Shown here one piece after another: positions 56,479 to 63,832 of a stretch of 64,000 nucleotides of DNA (positions are counted from its first letter, which is position 1; each line of letters starts with the position of its first letter). Below the pieces are notes generated by a model. The model ran no database searches. It was not told the DNA's origin and saw only the letters and a list, made by a program, of their open reading frames with translations. This DNA comes from Mycobacterium sp. 3519A (GTDB lineage: Bacteria; Actinomycetota; Actinomycetes; Mycobacteriales; Mycobacteriaceae): positions 1,714,888 to 1,778,887 of the forward strand of contig NZ_OESG01000013.1 of NCBI RefSeq assembly GCF_900240945.1. The letters run 5' to 3'. The translations under genes were made by a program, and so were the position numbers.

Positions 56479-57717
56479 GTGCAGTTGTTCGATGATCTCG
56501 AGGACTTCGGAGAATTCGACGATTTCGTGTCCGGCGATGTGCGGGATCCGTACACCGAGCTTGCCCGACTGCGGCGCGAGGAACCCGTGCAGAAGATCGA
56601 GATCCCCGGCATCCCCGGCCAGGAGGGCAAGCCGATCTTCATGGTGTACCGCTACGAGGAAGCCCAGCAGATGCTGCGGGACAACGAGACGTTCTCGTCG
56701 TCGATCATCATCCAGGCGTTCGGCGATGTCTTCGGTAAGCACGTGATGCTCGGCATGGACGAACCCGAGCACGGCAGGCACCGGGCGCTGGTGTCGAAGG
56801 CGTTCTCGCAGAAGGCGTTGGCGCGCTGGGAGGACGACCTGGTCGGCAAGGTGGGCAACGCGCTCATCGACCGCTTCGTCGACCGCGGTAGCGCAGATCT
56901 GGTGAAAGAGTTCAACTTTCCCTATCCCACGCTGATCATCGCAGGCCTGCTTGGCCTGCCGCAGGAGGACTACGCGCAGTTCCAGAAGTGGTCGATTTCG
57001 CTGCTGTCGTTCACCGTCAACGCCGAGCGGGGGCGGCAGGCATCGCAGGCACTGGCGGAATATTTCACGCCGATCCTGGCGGCGCGCCGTGAGGATCCGC
57101 GCGACGATCTGATCAGCGGGCTGGCCGCGGCCGAGATCGACGGGGAGAAGCTGTCCGACGAGGAGATCTTCTCGTTCTTGCGGCTGCTGCTGCCCGCCGG
57201 CGTCGAAACCACCTACCGGGCGCTGGGCAACCTGTTGTTCGGGCTGCTGTCCAGCCCCGATCAGCTCGCCGCGGTCCGCGCCGACCGGTCGCTGTTGCCG
57301 CAGGCGATCGAGGAGGCGGTGCGGTGGGAGCCGCCGCTGATCATGATCACCCGGGTAGCCACCAGGGACACCGAACTCGGCGGGGTGAAGATCCCGGAGG
57401 GCTGTTCGGTGATGCCGGTGCTGGGCGCCGCCAACCGGCAGGACGAGCGTTACGCCGACCCGGACAAGTTCGACATCTTCCGTGACGTCAAACCGAATAT
57501 CGGTTGGGGACACGGTGTTCACGTCTGCCTCGGCATGCACCTGGCACGGCTGGAGATGCGGGTGGCGCTGAACCTGCTGCTCGACCGTCTGCCGAACATG
57601 CGGCTCGATCCCGCGGGCGACGATCCCTACATCCGCGGTCAGGCATTCCGCTCGCCGACATCGGTGCCCATCCTGTTCGACCCAGTCCCCGCGCGAGCAG
57701 ACGCAAAACTGCCCTGA
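56479..57717 (+). CDS. Cytochrome P450 (island copy 2)
   Basis: 412 aa. I-helix LLPAGVETTYR, ExxR in EEAVRWEPP and haem loop GWGHGVHVCLGMH with Cys350. The first position of the haem signature is Trp in place of the usual Phe. The last eight residues (ARADAKLP) and the TGA stop are encoded by the left arm of palindromic repeat copy 2, so the repeat has replaced or extended the original 3' end. GTG start. Confidence 0.94.
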   Translation: MQLFDDLEDFGEFDDFVSGDVRDPYTELARLRREEPVQKIEIPGIPGQEGKPIFMVYRYEEAQQMLRDNETFSSSIIIQAFGDVFGKHVMLGMDEPEHGRHRALVSKAFSQKALARWEDDLVGKVGNALIDRFVDRGSADLVKEFNFPYPTLIIAGLLGLPQEDYAQFQKWSISLLSFTVNAERGRQASQALAEYFTPILAARREDPRDDLISGLAAAEIDGEKLSDEEIFSFLRLLLPAGVETTYRALGNLLFGLLSSPDQLAAVRADRSLLPQAIEEAVRWEPPLIMITRVATRDTELGGVKIPEGCSVMPVLGAANRQDERYADPDKFDIFRDVKPNIGWGHGVHVCLGMHLARLEMRVALNLLLDRLPNMRLDPAGDDPYIRGQAFRSPTSVPILFDPVPARADAKLP

Positions 57718-57754
57718 AAGCGGGAAATTCAGGCAGGTTTGCGTCTGCTCGCGC
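57691..57754. repeat. Palindromic intergenic repeat, copy 2
   Basis: Arms 57691-57717 and 57728-57754, outer part GCGCGAGCAGACGCAAA, inner part ACTGCCCTGA against TTCAGGCAGG. The left arm is coding for the P450 C-terminus, and the right arm ends before the ribosome site of the next P450. Confidence 0.9.
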
Positions 57755-57771
57755 AAGAAGGAGAGTGCTTC

Positions 57772-59040
57772 GTGACCGACTTCGACACCGTCGATTTCTT
57801 CACCGATGAGTCCCTCGTCGGCGACCCGTACCCGTACTTCGACCACCTGCGGTCGAAATGCCCTGTCACACAGGCGACACCGTTCAACGTCCTGACGGTC
57901 ACCGGCTACGACGAGGCGCTGGCGGTCTACAAGGATCCGGCGTTCTCGTCGTGCGTGTCGGTGGCGGGCCCGTTCTCCGGCATGCCATTCGGACCTGGCG
58001 AGAGCGACGACGTCACCGAGCTGATCGAGCAGCACCGGGCGAACGTCCCGATGGCCGAACACATCACGTCGCAGGACCCGCCTCTGCACACCAGGACGCG
58101 CGGTCTGCTGAACAAGCTGATCACGCCCAAGCGCCTCAAGGAGAACGAGGACTTCATGTGGCGGCTGGCCGATCAGCAGCTCGACACCTTCATCGACCGG
58201 GGGTCGTGTGAGTTCCTCGAGGATTACGCGAAACCGTTCTCCCTCCTGGTGATCGCGGATCTGCTCGGCGTGCCGGCCGAGGACCACGAGGAGTTCCGCG
58301 CTGTGTTCGCAGGTGAACTCGTGGGCCAACTCGGTGAAGAGGCGCCGACGACGCACAACCCCCTGCAGTGGCTGAACGAGAGGTTCTACGGCTACATCGA
58401 GGAGCGTCGGCGCGAACCGCGGGCGGACGTGCTGACCGAACTCGCGCAGGCCAAACACGAAGACGGGTCGACCCCCGACATCGAGGACGTGATGAACCTG
58501 TCGACGTTCCTGTTCGCCGCGGGCACCGAGACGACCACCAAGCTGGTCAGTTCGGCGGTGCGGATCATCGCTGAGAATCCCGACTTCGAGAAGACGTTGC
58601 GCGAGGACCGCGGCCGGATTCCGGCGTTCCTCGAAGAGACGCTGCGGGTGGAAAGCCCTGTCAAATCACACTTCCGGATGGCGCGCACCACCACCACAGT
58701 GGGCGACGTCGAGGTGCCTGCGGGCAGCACCGTCATGGTGCTGCCGGGCGCGTGCAATCGCGACGAGCGAAAGTTCGCCGATCCCAACGTGTTCAACCCG
58801 GACCGGCCGAACGTGCGCGAGCAGATCGCGTTCATCCGCGGTGTGCACTCCTGTCCGGGCGCCCCGCTGGCGCGCGCAGAAGGCCGGATCTCGCTGAACC
58901 GGATTCTCGACCGGATGGCCGACATCACGGTCTCCGAGGAGCATCACGGCCCGGCCGACGACCGTCGCTACACCTACGAGCCGACGTTCATCATGCGCGG
59001 GCTCGCCGAACTACACATCACGTTCACACCGGTCACCTAG
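57772..59040 (+). CDS. Cytochrome P450 (island copy 3)
   Basis: 422 aa. I-helix LFAAGTETTTK, ExxR in EETLRVESP, haem loop FIRGVHSCPGAPLAR with Cys361; the residue after Cys is Pro where most have Leu or Ile. GTG with AAGGAG eight nt upstream gives the start VTDFDTVDFFTDE. Not a recent duplicate of the other two P450s. It sits between repeat copies 2 and 3. Co-operon with ALDH inferred. Confidence 0.94.
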   Translation: MTDFDTVDFFTDESLVGDPYPYFDHLRSKCPVTQATPFNVLTVTGYDEALAVYKDPAFSSCVSVAGPFSGMPFGPGESDDVTELIEQHRANVPMAEHITSQDPPLHTRTRGLLNKLITPKRLKENEDFMWRLADQQLDTFIDRGSCEFLEDYAKPFSLLVIADLLGVPAEDHEEFRAVFAGELVGQLGEEAPTTHNPLQWLNERFYGYIEERRREPRADVLTELAQAKHEDGSTPDIEDVMNLSTFLFAAGTETTTKLVSSAVRIIAENPDFEKTLREDRGRIPAFLEETLRVESPVKSHFRMARTTTTVGDVEVPAGSTVMVLPGACNRDERKFADPNVFNPDRPNVREQIAFIRGVHSCPGAPLARAEGRISLNRILDRMADITVSEEHHGPADDRRYTYEPTFIMRGLAELHITFTPVT

Positions 59041-59044
59041 GCCG

Positions 59045-59104
59045 GCGAGCAGACGCAAAATGTCCCGACACGCCGACGAAAAAGGACACTTTGCGTCTGC
59101 TCGC
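59045..59104. repeat. Palindromic intergenic repeat, copy 3
   Basis: Arms GCGAGCAGACGCAAAATGTCC start (59045-59065) and its near complement (59084-59104) differ at one pair. Inner bases ATGTCC differ from those of copies 1 and 2 but still pair. Begins 4 nt after the P450 stop and ends 29 nt before the SDR ATG. Confidence 0.9.
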
Positions 59105-59133
59105 GAGGGAACGCGAGAGAGGAAATCCAGCAC

Positions 59134-60015
59134 ATGACCGGACGACTCGAGGGGAAGGTCGCGTTCATCACGGGTGCGGCGCGGGGCCAGGGCCGCGCGC
59201 ACGCGATCGCGATGGCCAAAGAGGGCGCCGACATCATCGCCGTCGACATCTGTCGCGACATTCCGTCCAACCCGTATCCGTTGGCGACGCCCGACGACCT
59301 CGCGGAAACCGAGCGTTCGGTGAAAGAGGTCGGGCGCCGCGTGGTGGCCAGAATCGCCGACGTGCGCGAGCGCCACGAGTTGCGTGACGCCGTCGAGGCG
59401 GGACTCGCCGACCTCGGCAAAATCGACATCGTGCTGGCGAACGCCGGCATCCTGCCGATGGCCATGGGGCGGCCGCATGACGCGATGTCATTCGTCGACG
59501 CCAGCGACGTCGACCTGCTCGGCGTGATGAACACCGTCGCGGTCACCATCCCGCATCTGCCCGACGGGGCGTCGGTCATCATCACCGGTTCGACCGCAGG
59601 AATGATCCGCGGCACCACCGACAACCCGAACATGGGTCCCGGCGGCCGGGGTTACGGCTGGAGCAAACGGGTGCTGATCGAATACGTCGAAGAGATGTCG
59701 ATGGCGTTGGCCGACAGGATGATTCGGGTCAACGCGATCCACCCGACCAACTGCAACACCCACCTGCTGCAGAACGACGGCATGTACAGCATGTTCCGGC
59801 CCGACCTGACCCAGGCGGGTAAGCAGGCCACCCGGGAAGACGCCGAGCCGTTGTTCACGCTCTTCCAGGCGATGCCCATCCCGTACATCGAGCCGCAGGA
59901 CGTGGCCAACCTCGCGGTGTTCCTGGCCAGCGAGGAGAGCCGGTACGTCACGGGTCAGCAGATTCGCGTCGACGGCGGGTCACTTCTCAAGTGGCCCAAC
60001 GGGCCTGGGGGATAG
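59134..60015 (+). CDS. Mycofactocin-coupled SDR family oxidoreductase
   Basis: 293 aa. Has TGAARGQGRAHA, and after VDIC the insertion RDIPSNPYPLATPDDLAETE typical of mycofactocin-coupled SDRs, which keep a tightly bound NAD recycled by mycofactocin. Catalytic YGWSKRVLIEY gives Y-x3-K; C-terminus YVTGQQIRVDGGSLLK. Probably oxidises the alcohol made by the P450s. ATG 59134 has GAGGAA upstream. Separated from the convergent TetR gene by 8 nt. Confidence 0.93.
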   Translation: MTGRLEGKVAFITGAARGQGRAHAIAMAKEGADIIAVDICRDIPSNPYPLATPDDLAETERSVKEVGRRVVARIADVRERHELRDAVEAGLADLGKIDIVLANAGILPMAMGRPHDAMSFVDASDVDLLGVMNTVAVTIPHLPDGASVIITGSTAGMIRGTTDNPNMGPGGRGYGWSKRVLIEYVEEMSMALADRMIRVNAIHPTNCNTHLLQNDGMYSMFRPDLTQAGKQATREDAEPLFTLFQAMPIPYIEPQDVANLAVFLASEESRYVTGQQIRVDGGSLLKWPNGPGG

Positions 60016-60023
60016 CCGCCCGC

Positions 60024-60659
60024 TCAGTCGGGGCGGTGCAGGAACCCGTACAGCGTCGCCTGGACGAGTTCGTCGACGATCGCCTTGCGTGACGGCTGCT
60101 TGGCGCCGAAGAACGTCGACCGCATCGCCACCATGCCGACGATCATCGCCACGGTGGAGTGCGCGGGCAGGTCCGGGTGGCTCGAGTGCATCCCGCGAAT
60201 CTGCATGCCCTCCGCGCTGATCCGGCTGAGCACGGTGAGCGCCCGCCGGATGTCGGCGATGCCCGCGCTCTCGATCTCCTCGTCGCTGAGACTGTCGGAT
60301 GCGACGAGGGTCAGCAGTAGGCCGCGATGCTCGACGAGCACGTCGTAGAGTCGGCCGACGAACTGACGCGCCAATTCCTCCTCATCGGTTTCCTCGGGGA
60401 CGACCGCCTGCCACGTCTGCCCGAACTCGTCGACGAAGGTCGTGAACGGCAGCACCAGGGCCTCGCGGAACAGTCCTGCCTTCGAGCCGAAGTGCCGGAA
60501 CAGCAGGTATTCGCTGACGCCGGCCGCCTCGGCGATCTCCCGTGTGGTGGTGCTGCGGTAGTCAAGACGCGCGAAGAGCTCGCGGGCGGCGTCGAGCAGC
60601 AGTCTGCGCGGCTCGCCGCGGGGCCTGCGGGCCTGCGAACGTCGCGGGGGCATGGACAT
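60024..60659 (-). CDS. TetR-family transcriptional regulator
   Basis: 211 aa from ATG 60659 (209 from 60653). HTH TTREIAEAAGVSEYLLFRHF lies near residues 37-56 after a basic N-terminus. Single-domain TetR with a C-terminal ligand and dimer domain. A perfect inverted repeat (60694-60709) lies in the divergent promoter 35 nt upstream and is its likely operator, so it should control itself and the small membrane protein/AveC pair. Confidence 0.92.
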   Translation of the reverse strand: MSMPPRRSQARRPRGEPRRLLLDAARELFARLDYRSTTTREIAEAAGVSEYLLFRHFGSKAGLFREALVLPFTTFVDEFGQTWQAVVPEETDEEELARQFVGRLYDVLVEHRGLLLTLVASDSLSDEEIESAGIADIRRALTVLSRISAEGMQIRGMHSSHPDLPAHSTVAMIVGMVAMRSTFFGAKQPSRKAIVDELVQATLYGFLHRPD

Positions 60660-60693
60660 TGACGATAGCCGTCGCGCTTGACCTGGCACTTAG

Positions 60694-60709
60694 AATAGTG
60701 TGCACTATT
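60694..60709. promoter_or_regulatory. TetR operator in a divergent promoter
   Basis: AATAGTG-TG-CACTATT, seven-base perfect arms. TTGACC at 60678-60683 may be the plus-strand -35 box, and CACTAT in the right arm the -10, so binding would block transcription of 60737-61623. Confidence 0.7.
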
Positions 60710-60736
60710 AGACGCCGGATGGCCGGAAGGAACGTC

Positions 60737-60841
60737 GTGGGTCAACTCATCATGCTCGGCGCCCTGTTCGGGCTGATCGGGCTGATCTTCGCTGCGGTCA
60801 TCTATTTCGACCCCGAAGCGCGGGGTGGCGACGACCGGTGA
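60737..60841 (+). CDS. Small single-helix membrane protein
   Basis: 34 aa from GTG 60737 (AAGGA upstream) or 40 aa from ATG 60719 (no ribosome site, but a possible leaderless start). One membrane helix, LIMLGALFGLIGLIFAAVIY, then a short acidic tail ending GGDDR. The stop overlaps the AveC-like start (GTGA), so it is coupled with that protein and may be its subunit. No homologue recognised. Confidence 0.65.
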   Translation: MGQLIMLGALFGLIGLIFAAVIYFDPEARGGDDR

Positions 60842-61623
60842 ACACCGAGTTGACGCCGCTGCTGGCGGCGGCCGTCACCTTCGGGTGGCTCAGCGGCATC
60901 GTCTTCGTCGTCGCAGGGATCTATCTGAGCGTTCGGCGTGGCCGCCTGCACCCACTGCTGCTGCTGTGCATCTCGGCGATCTCGTTCTCCTGGATCGAGG
61001 CGCCGTATGACTGGGCGATGTACGCACAGTTTCCGCCCGCGCTGCCGCGCATGCCGTCGTGGTGGCCGCTGAACATGACGTGGGGCGGGCTGCCCTCATC
61101 GGTGCCGTTGGGCTACATCGGCTACTTCTGCATTCCAGCGGTCGTCGGCGCGGCGTTGGGGCGTCGGCTCAGCGCGCGATTCCACTGGCGTAGGCCGATC
61201 ACCCTGCTGATCGTGGGCCTGCTCGTCGGCTTCTGCTGGGCGCTGCTGTTCAACGGCGGCCTCGGGGCGCGACTCGGAGTCTTCTACTACGCCTACGTGA
61301 TTCCCGGTCTGGGACTCTTCGAGGGCACCCTGCACCAGTACCCGATCTACGACGCGATAGCGATGGGCATCCAGATGATGGTGTTCACGTATCTGCTGGG
61401 CAGGACGGACTCCCAGGGCCGCAACGTCATCGAGATGTGGTCCGACAGGGTCGGCAAGACCAGGGTCCGGTCGTCGATCCTGTCGGTCGTCGCCGTGATC
61501 GTCATCGGAAACCTGCTCTACGCCGCTGTTTTCGCGCCACATCTGGTGACAAAACAGCTGGGTTTGGTGACCTCAGGGCCGGATGTGCAACTGTTCCCCG
61601 GGGTGCCGAACCAGCCGCGCTGA
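60838..61623 (+). CDS. AveC-like membrane protein 2
   Basis: 261 aa, about seven hydrophobic segments. SFSWIEAPYDWAMYAQFPPA and SWWPLNMTWGGLP follow the same pattern as VWQDPIMNWSPYAVYNP and HWPENWPLIMMSP in AveC-like protein 1, though it is over 100 residues shorter. GTG start overlaps the small membrane protein. A palindrome begins 11 nt after the stop. Function in mycobacteria unknown. Confidence 0.75.
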   Translation: MNTELTPLLAAAVTFGWLSGIVFVVAGIYLSVRRGRLHPLLLLCISAISFSWIEAPYDWAMYAQFPPALPRMPSWWPLNMTWGGLPSSVPLGYIGYFCIPAVVGAALGRRLSARFHWRRPITLLIVGLLVGFCWALLFNGGLGARLGVFYYAYVIPGLGLFEGTLHQYPIYDAIAMGIQMMVFTYLLGRTDSQGRNVIEMWSDRVGKTRVRSSILSVVAVIVIGNLLYAAVFAPHLVTKQLGLVTSGPDVQLFPGVPNQPR

Positions 61624-61634
61624 GCCGTCAGGGC

Positions 61635-61691
61635 CGAACGTGAGCTTGTGATTGATATTTCGCGAAAAACTCGAACACAACTTCACGTTCG
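61635..61691. repeat. Palindrome at the 3' ends of AveC-like 2 and the decarboxylase
   Basis: CGAACGTGAGCTTGTG (61635-61650) and CACAACTTCACGTTCG (61676-61691) pair at 14 of 16 positions; TTCGCGAA lies in the loop. Lies between convergent genes and supplies the stop codon of the decarboxylase. A different family from the GCGAGCAGACG repeats. Confidence 0.75.
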
Positions 61692-63071
61692 ACGCCGCGG
61701 AGATGTGACGGCGGCCGCGATCGCCGCCGCAGAGCGGTCGATGTCCTCGTCAGTGGTTGCCCAGTTCGAGATCGACACGCGCAGAACATATTCGCCGTTC
61801 CAGGTGGTGCCGCCGAGCCAGCACGTCCCGTCACGCTGAACCGCGGCGACGGCGGCACGGTTGGCGTCGTCGCGGCCGGGCAGTCGGACCAGCACCTGAT
61901 TGAGCACCACGTCGTTGAGCACCGCTGCGCCGGGAACAGCGGCCAGCAGGCCGGCCATTCGACGGGCCTGCGCACAGTTGCGCTCCACCATCTCCGCGAT
62001 GCCCGCGCGTCCCAACGAGCGGATCGCCGCGTAGATAGGGATCGCCCTGGCACGACGCGAACTCTCCGGCACGAAATTGGTGCCGTCACGCTGGCCCGGA
62101 TCGGCGACGAGGTAGGGCCCCGCCAGGCTCATCGCGGCCACGTGCGCGTCCTGATCCGCGACGATCGCCATCGCGCTGTCGTAGGGCACGTTGAGCCACT
62201 TGTGCGCGTCGACGGCCCATGAGTCGGCGCGCTCGACGCCGACGGTCAGCGGCCTGACGGCCGGCGCGGCGGCGGCCCACAGGCCGAACGCGCCGTCGAT
62301 GTGCAGCCACGCGCCCTGTTCGGCGCACGCGTCGGCGATCGGCCCGAACGCGTCGAACGCGCCGGTGGCCACATTGCCTGCCTGTGCGCACACGATCGTC
62401 GGTACGTCGTTGGCCGCCAATGCTTTTGCCAACGCCTCCGGATCCATCCGGCCCTGCTCGTCGGCGGGTAGCCGGATCGCGGTGTCGGCACCCAAACCCA
62501 GCAGGCGCAGCGCCGTGTAGATGGTCGCGTGCGCCTGCTCACCGCACAGCACGCGGACGGCCGGTGCGCCAATCAGCCCGTCGCGCTCCACATCCCAACC
62601 GTGCCGGGACAGGACGGCGTTGCGCGCGGCGGCCAGACACGTCGTGTTCGCGCCCTGCCCACCGGTGACGAATCCGACGCTGGCAGTGCCGGGGAGTCCG
62701 AGCAACTCGAGCGTCCACGCCGACGTGATCTCCTCGATGGCGGCGGCGGCAGGCGACAGCGAATGGAATGCGGCGTTCTGGTCCCAGGCCGACGCCAGCC
62801 AGTCGGCGGCCAACGCGGCGGGCAGTGTGCCGCCGATGACGAACCCGAAATGTCGCGGACCCGCGGTCGCCACCAGGCCCGGTTCCGCGCCGACAGCCAG
62901 CGCGTCGATGACCGCGTCAGGGTCCTCGCCGCGGTCCGGCAGCGGTCCGCCGAGACGGTCGCGGACGGCCGACGCGTCGGCACTGGCGGCCACCGGTCGG
63001 TCGTCGAGTGTGCTCAGGAACGACTCCGCGTGTGCTGCGGCGGCGCGGAGGCCGGCGGTGCGGTCGGGCAT
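61683..63071 (-). CDS. PLP-dependent group II decarboxylase
   Basis: 462 aa of the aromatic-L-amino-acid/glutamate decarboxylase fold. PLP lysine in VDAHKWLNVPYDS, cofactor Asp in WLHIDGAFGLWA, and the FVTGGQGANTTCLAAAR loop that grips phosphate. Substrate could be an amino acid or derived compound; it cannot be told. ATG 63071 preferred to a TTG two codons earlier. The C-terminus RRRT and stop lie in the palindrome at 61635-61691. Confidence 0.92.
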   Translation of the reverse strand: MPDRTAGLRAAAAHAESFLSTLDDRPVAASADASAVRDRLGGPLPDRGEDPDAVIDALAVGAEPGLVATAGPRHFGFVIGGTLPAALAADWLASAWDQNAAFHSLSPAAAAIEEITSAWTLELLGLPGTASVGFVTGGQGANTTCLAAARNAVLSRHGWDVERDGLIGAPAVRVLCGEQAHATIYTALRLLGLGADTAIRLPADEQGRMDPEALAKALAANDVPTIVCAQAGNVATGAFDAFGPIADACAEQGAWLHIDGAFGLWAAAAPAVRPLTVGVERADSWAVDAHKWLNVPYDSAMAIVADQDAHVAAMSLAGPYLVADPGQRDGTNFVPESSRRARAIPIYAAIRSLGRAGIAEMVERNCAQARRMAGLLAAVPGAAVLNDVVLNQVLVRLPGRDDANRAAVAAVQRDGTCWLGGTTWNGEYVLRVSISNWATTDEDIDRSAAAIAAAVTSPRRRT

Positions 63072-63290
63072 GGGCAAAACCTACCCCGCACCGATGTATA
63101 GCCCGGAATATGTAGTTTGACGGTGCCTTCAATTTCCGGAAGCGCGACGGAACACTGGTCATCCAGGGTGGGAACTCCAGATCTGTTGCCACACAGAACT
63201 ATTGGCGACAAGTGCACGGGACGCCCGAGCATGTCGAGATCGCCAACGAGCCGGCGGGCTACCTGTGAATTTGCTGTCAGGCACTTCGGA

Positions 63291-63319
63291 TTGCCGCTAT
63301 ATAGGGCACATGATATAGA
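63291..63319 (+). promoter_or_regulatory. Promoter and operator of the MarR-mmpS operon
   Basis: -35 TTGCCG (63291-63296), 17-nt spacer, -10 TATAGA (63314-63319). Inverted repeat CTATAT (63297-63302)/ATATAG (63313-63318) fills the spacer. Predicted transcription start is at or next to the GTG, giving a leaderless mRNA. The 220 nt before this show no gene. Confidence 0.6.
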
Positions 63320-63325
63320 TACCGT

Positions 63326-63832
63326 GTGCAACAACAGCCTGGTCAGGCAGACGCCGGCGATTGCGTCGGCGAGCTGTTGGATCAGGCGATGGATCTCACC
63401 GCGCGATTTCTCAGCGACCGCGCCGAGTTGAGCGCATCGGCGGCATTCGTGTTGAACAGGGTCTGTCGGGAAGGCCCGGTACGGCTCACCGCCCTCGCAG
63501 CCAGGGAAGGCGTCAGCCAGCCGTCGATGACACAGCTGGTCCAGCGGCTCGAAAAGCTGGGGCTGGTGGCCAGGCTCGCGGATCCCGACGACGGGCGCGC
63601 CGCGCTCATCGGAATAACCGAGGACGGTCAGGCGCTGCTGACTGATCGGAAGCAATTGCGCCGTGAGCGCCTCAAGGCGTTGATGGCGACGCTCACCCCG
63701 GAAGAGGAGTCTGCTTTGTGGCTTGCCGCCCGCGTAGCGCTTCCCACGCTGCACCGGCTGGCCGCTAACGCGGGCTGTCCGGCAGACGATGCTGCGGTGG
63801 ACTCGGCGGCCACACGAAAGGTGTTCGGGTGA
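63326..63832 (+). CDS. MarR-family transcriptional regulator
   Basis: 168 aa winged helix-turn-helix protein: recognition part TALAAREGVSQPSMTQLVQR and wing LADPDDGRAALIGITEDG. GTG 63326 (another GTG at 63324 is in a different frame). Its stop overlaps the mmpS start (GTGA). By analogy with Rv0678, the MarR repressor of mmpS5-mmpL5, it probably represses this efflux or lipid-export operon and senses an inhibitor or lipid. Confidence 0.92.
   Translation: MQQQPGQADAGDCVGELLDQAMDLTARFLSDRAELSASAAFVLNRVCREGPVRLTALAAREGVSQPSMTQLVQRLEKLGLVARLADPDDGRAALIGITEDGQALLTDRKQLRRERLKALMATLTPEEESALWLAARVALPTLHRLAANAGCPADDAAVDSAATRKVFG

Noticed and set aside
56461..58458. 665-codon open frame on the minus strand opposite two P450 genes
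   Set aside because: Long antisense frames are expected in high-G+C DNA. Both P450s opposite are complete, and the frame has no recognisable domain or ribosome site.
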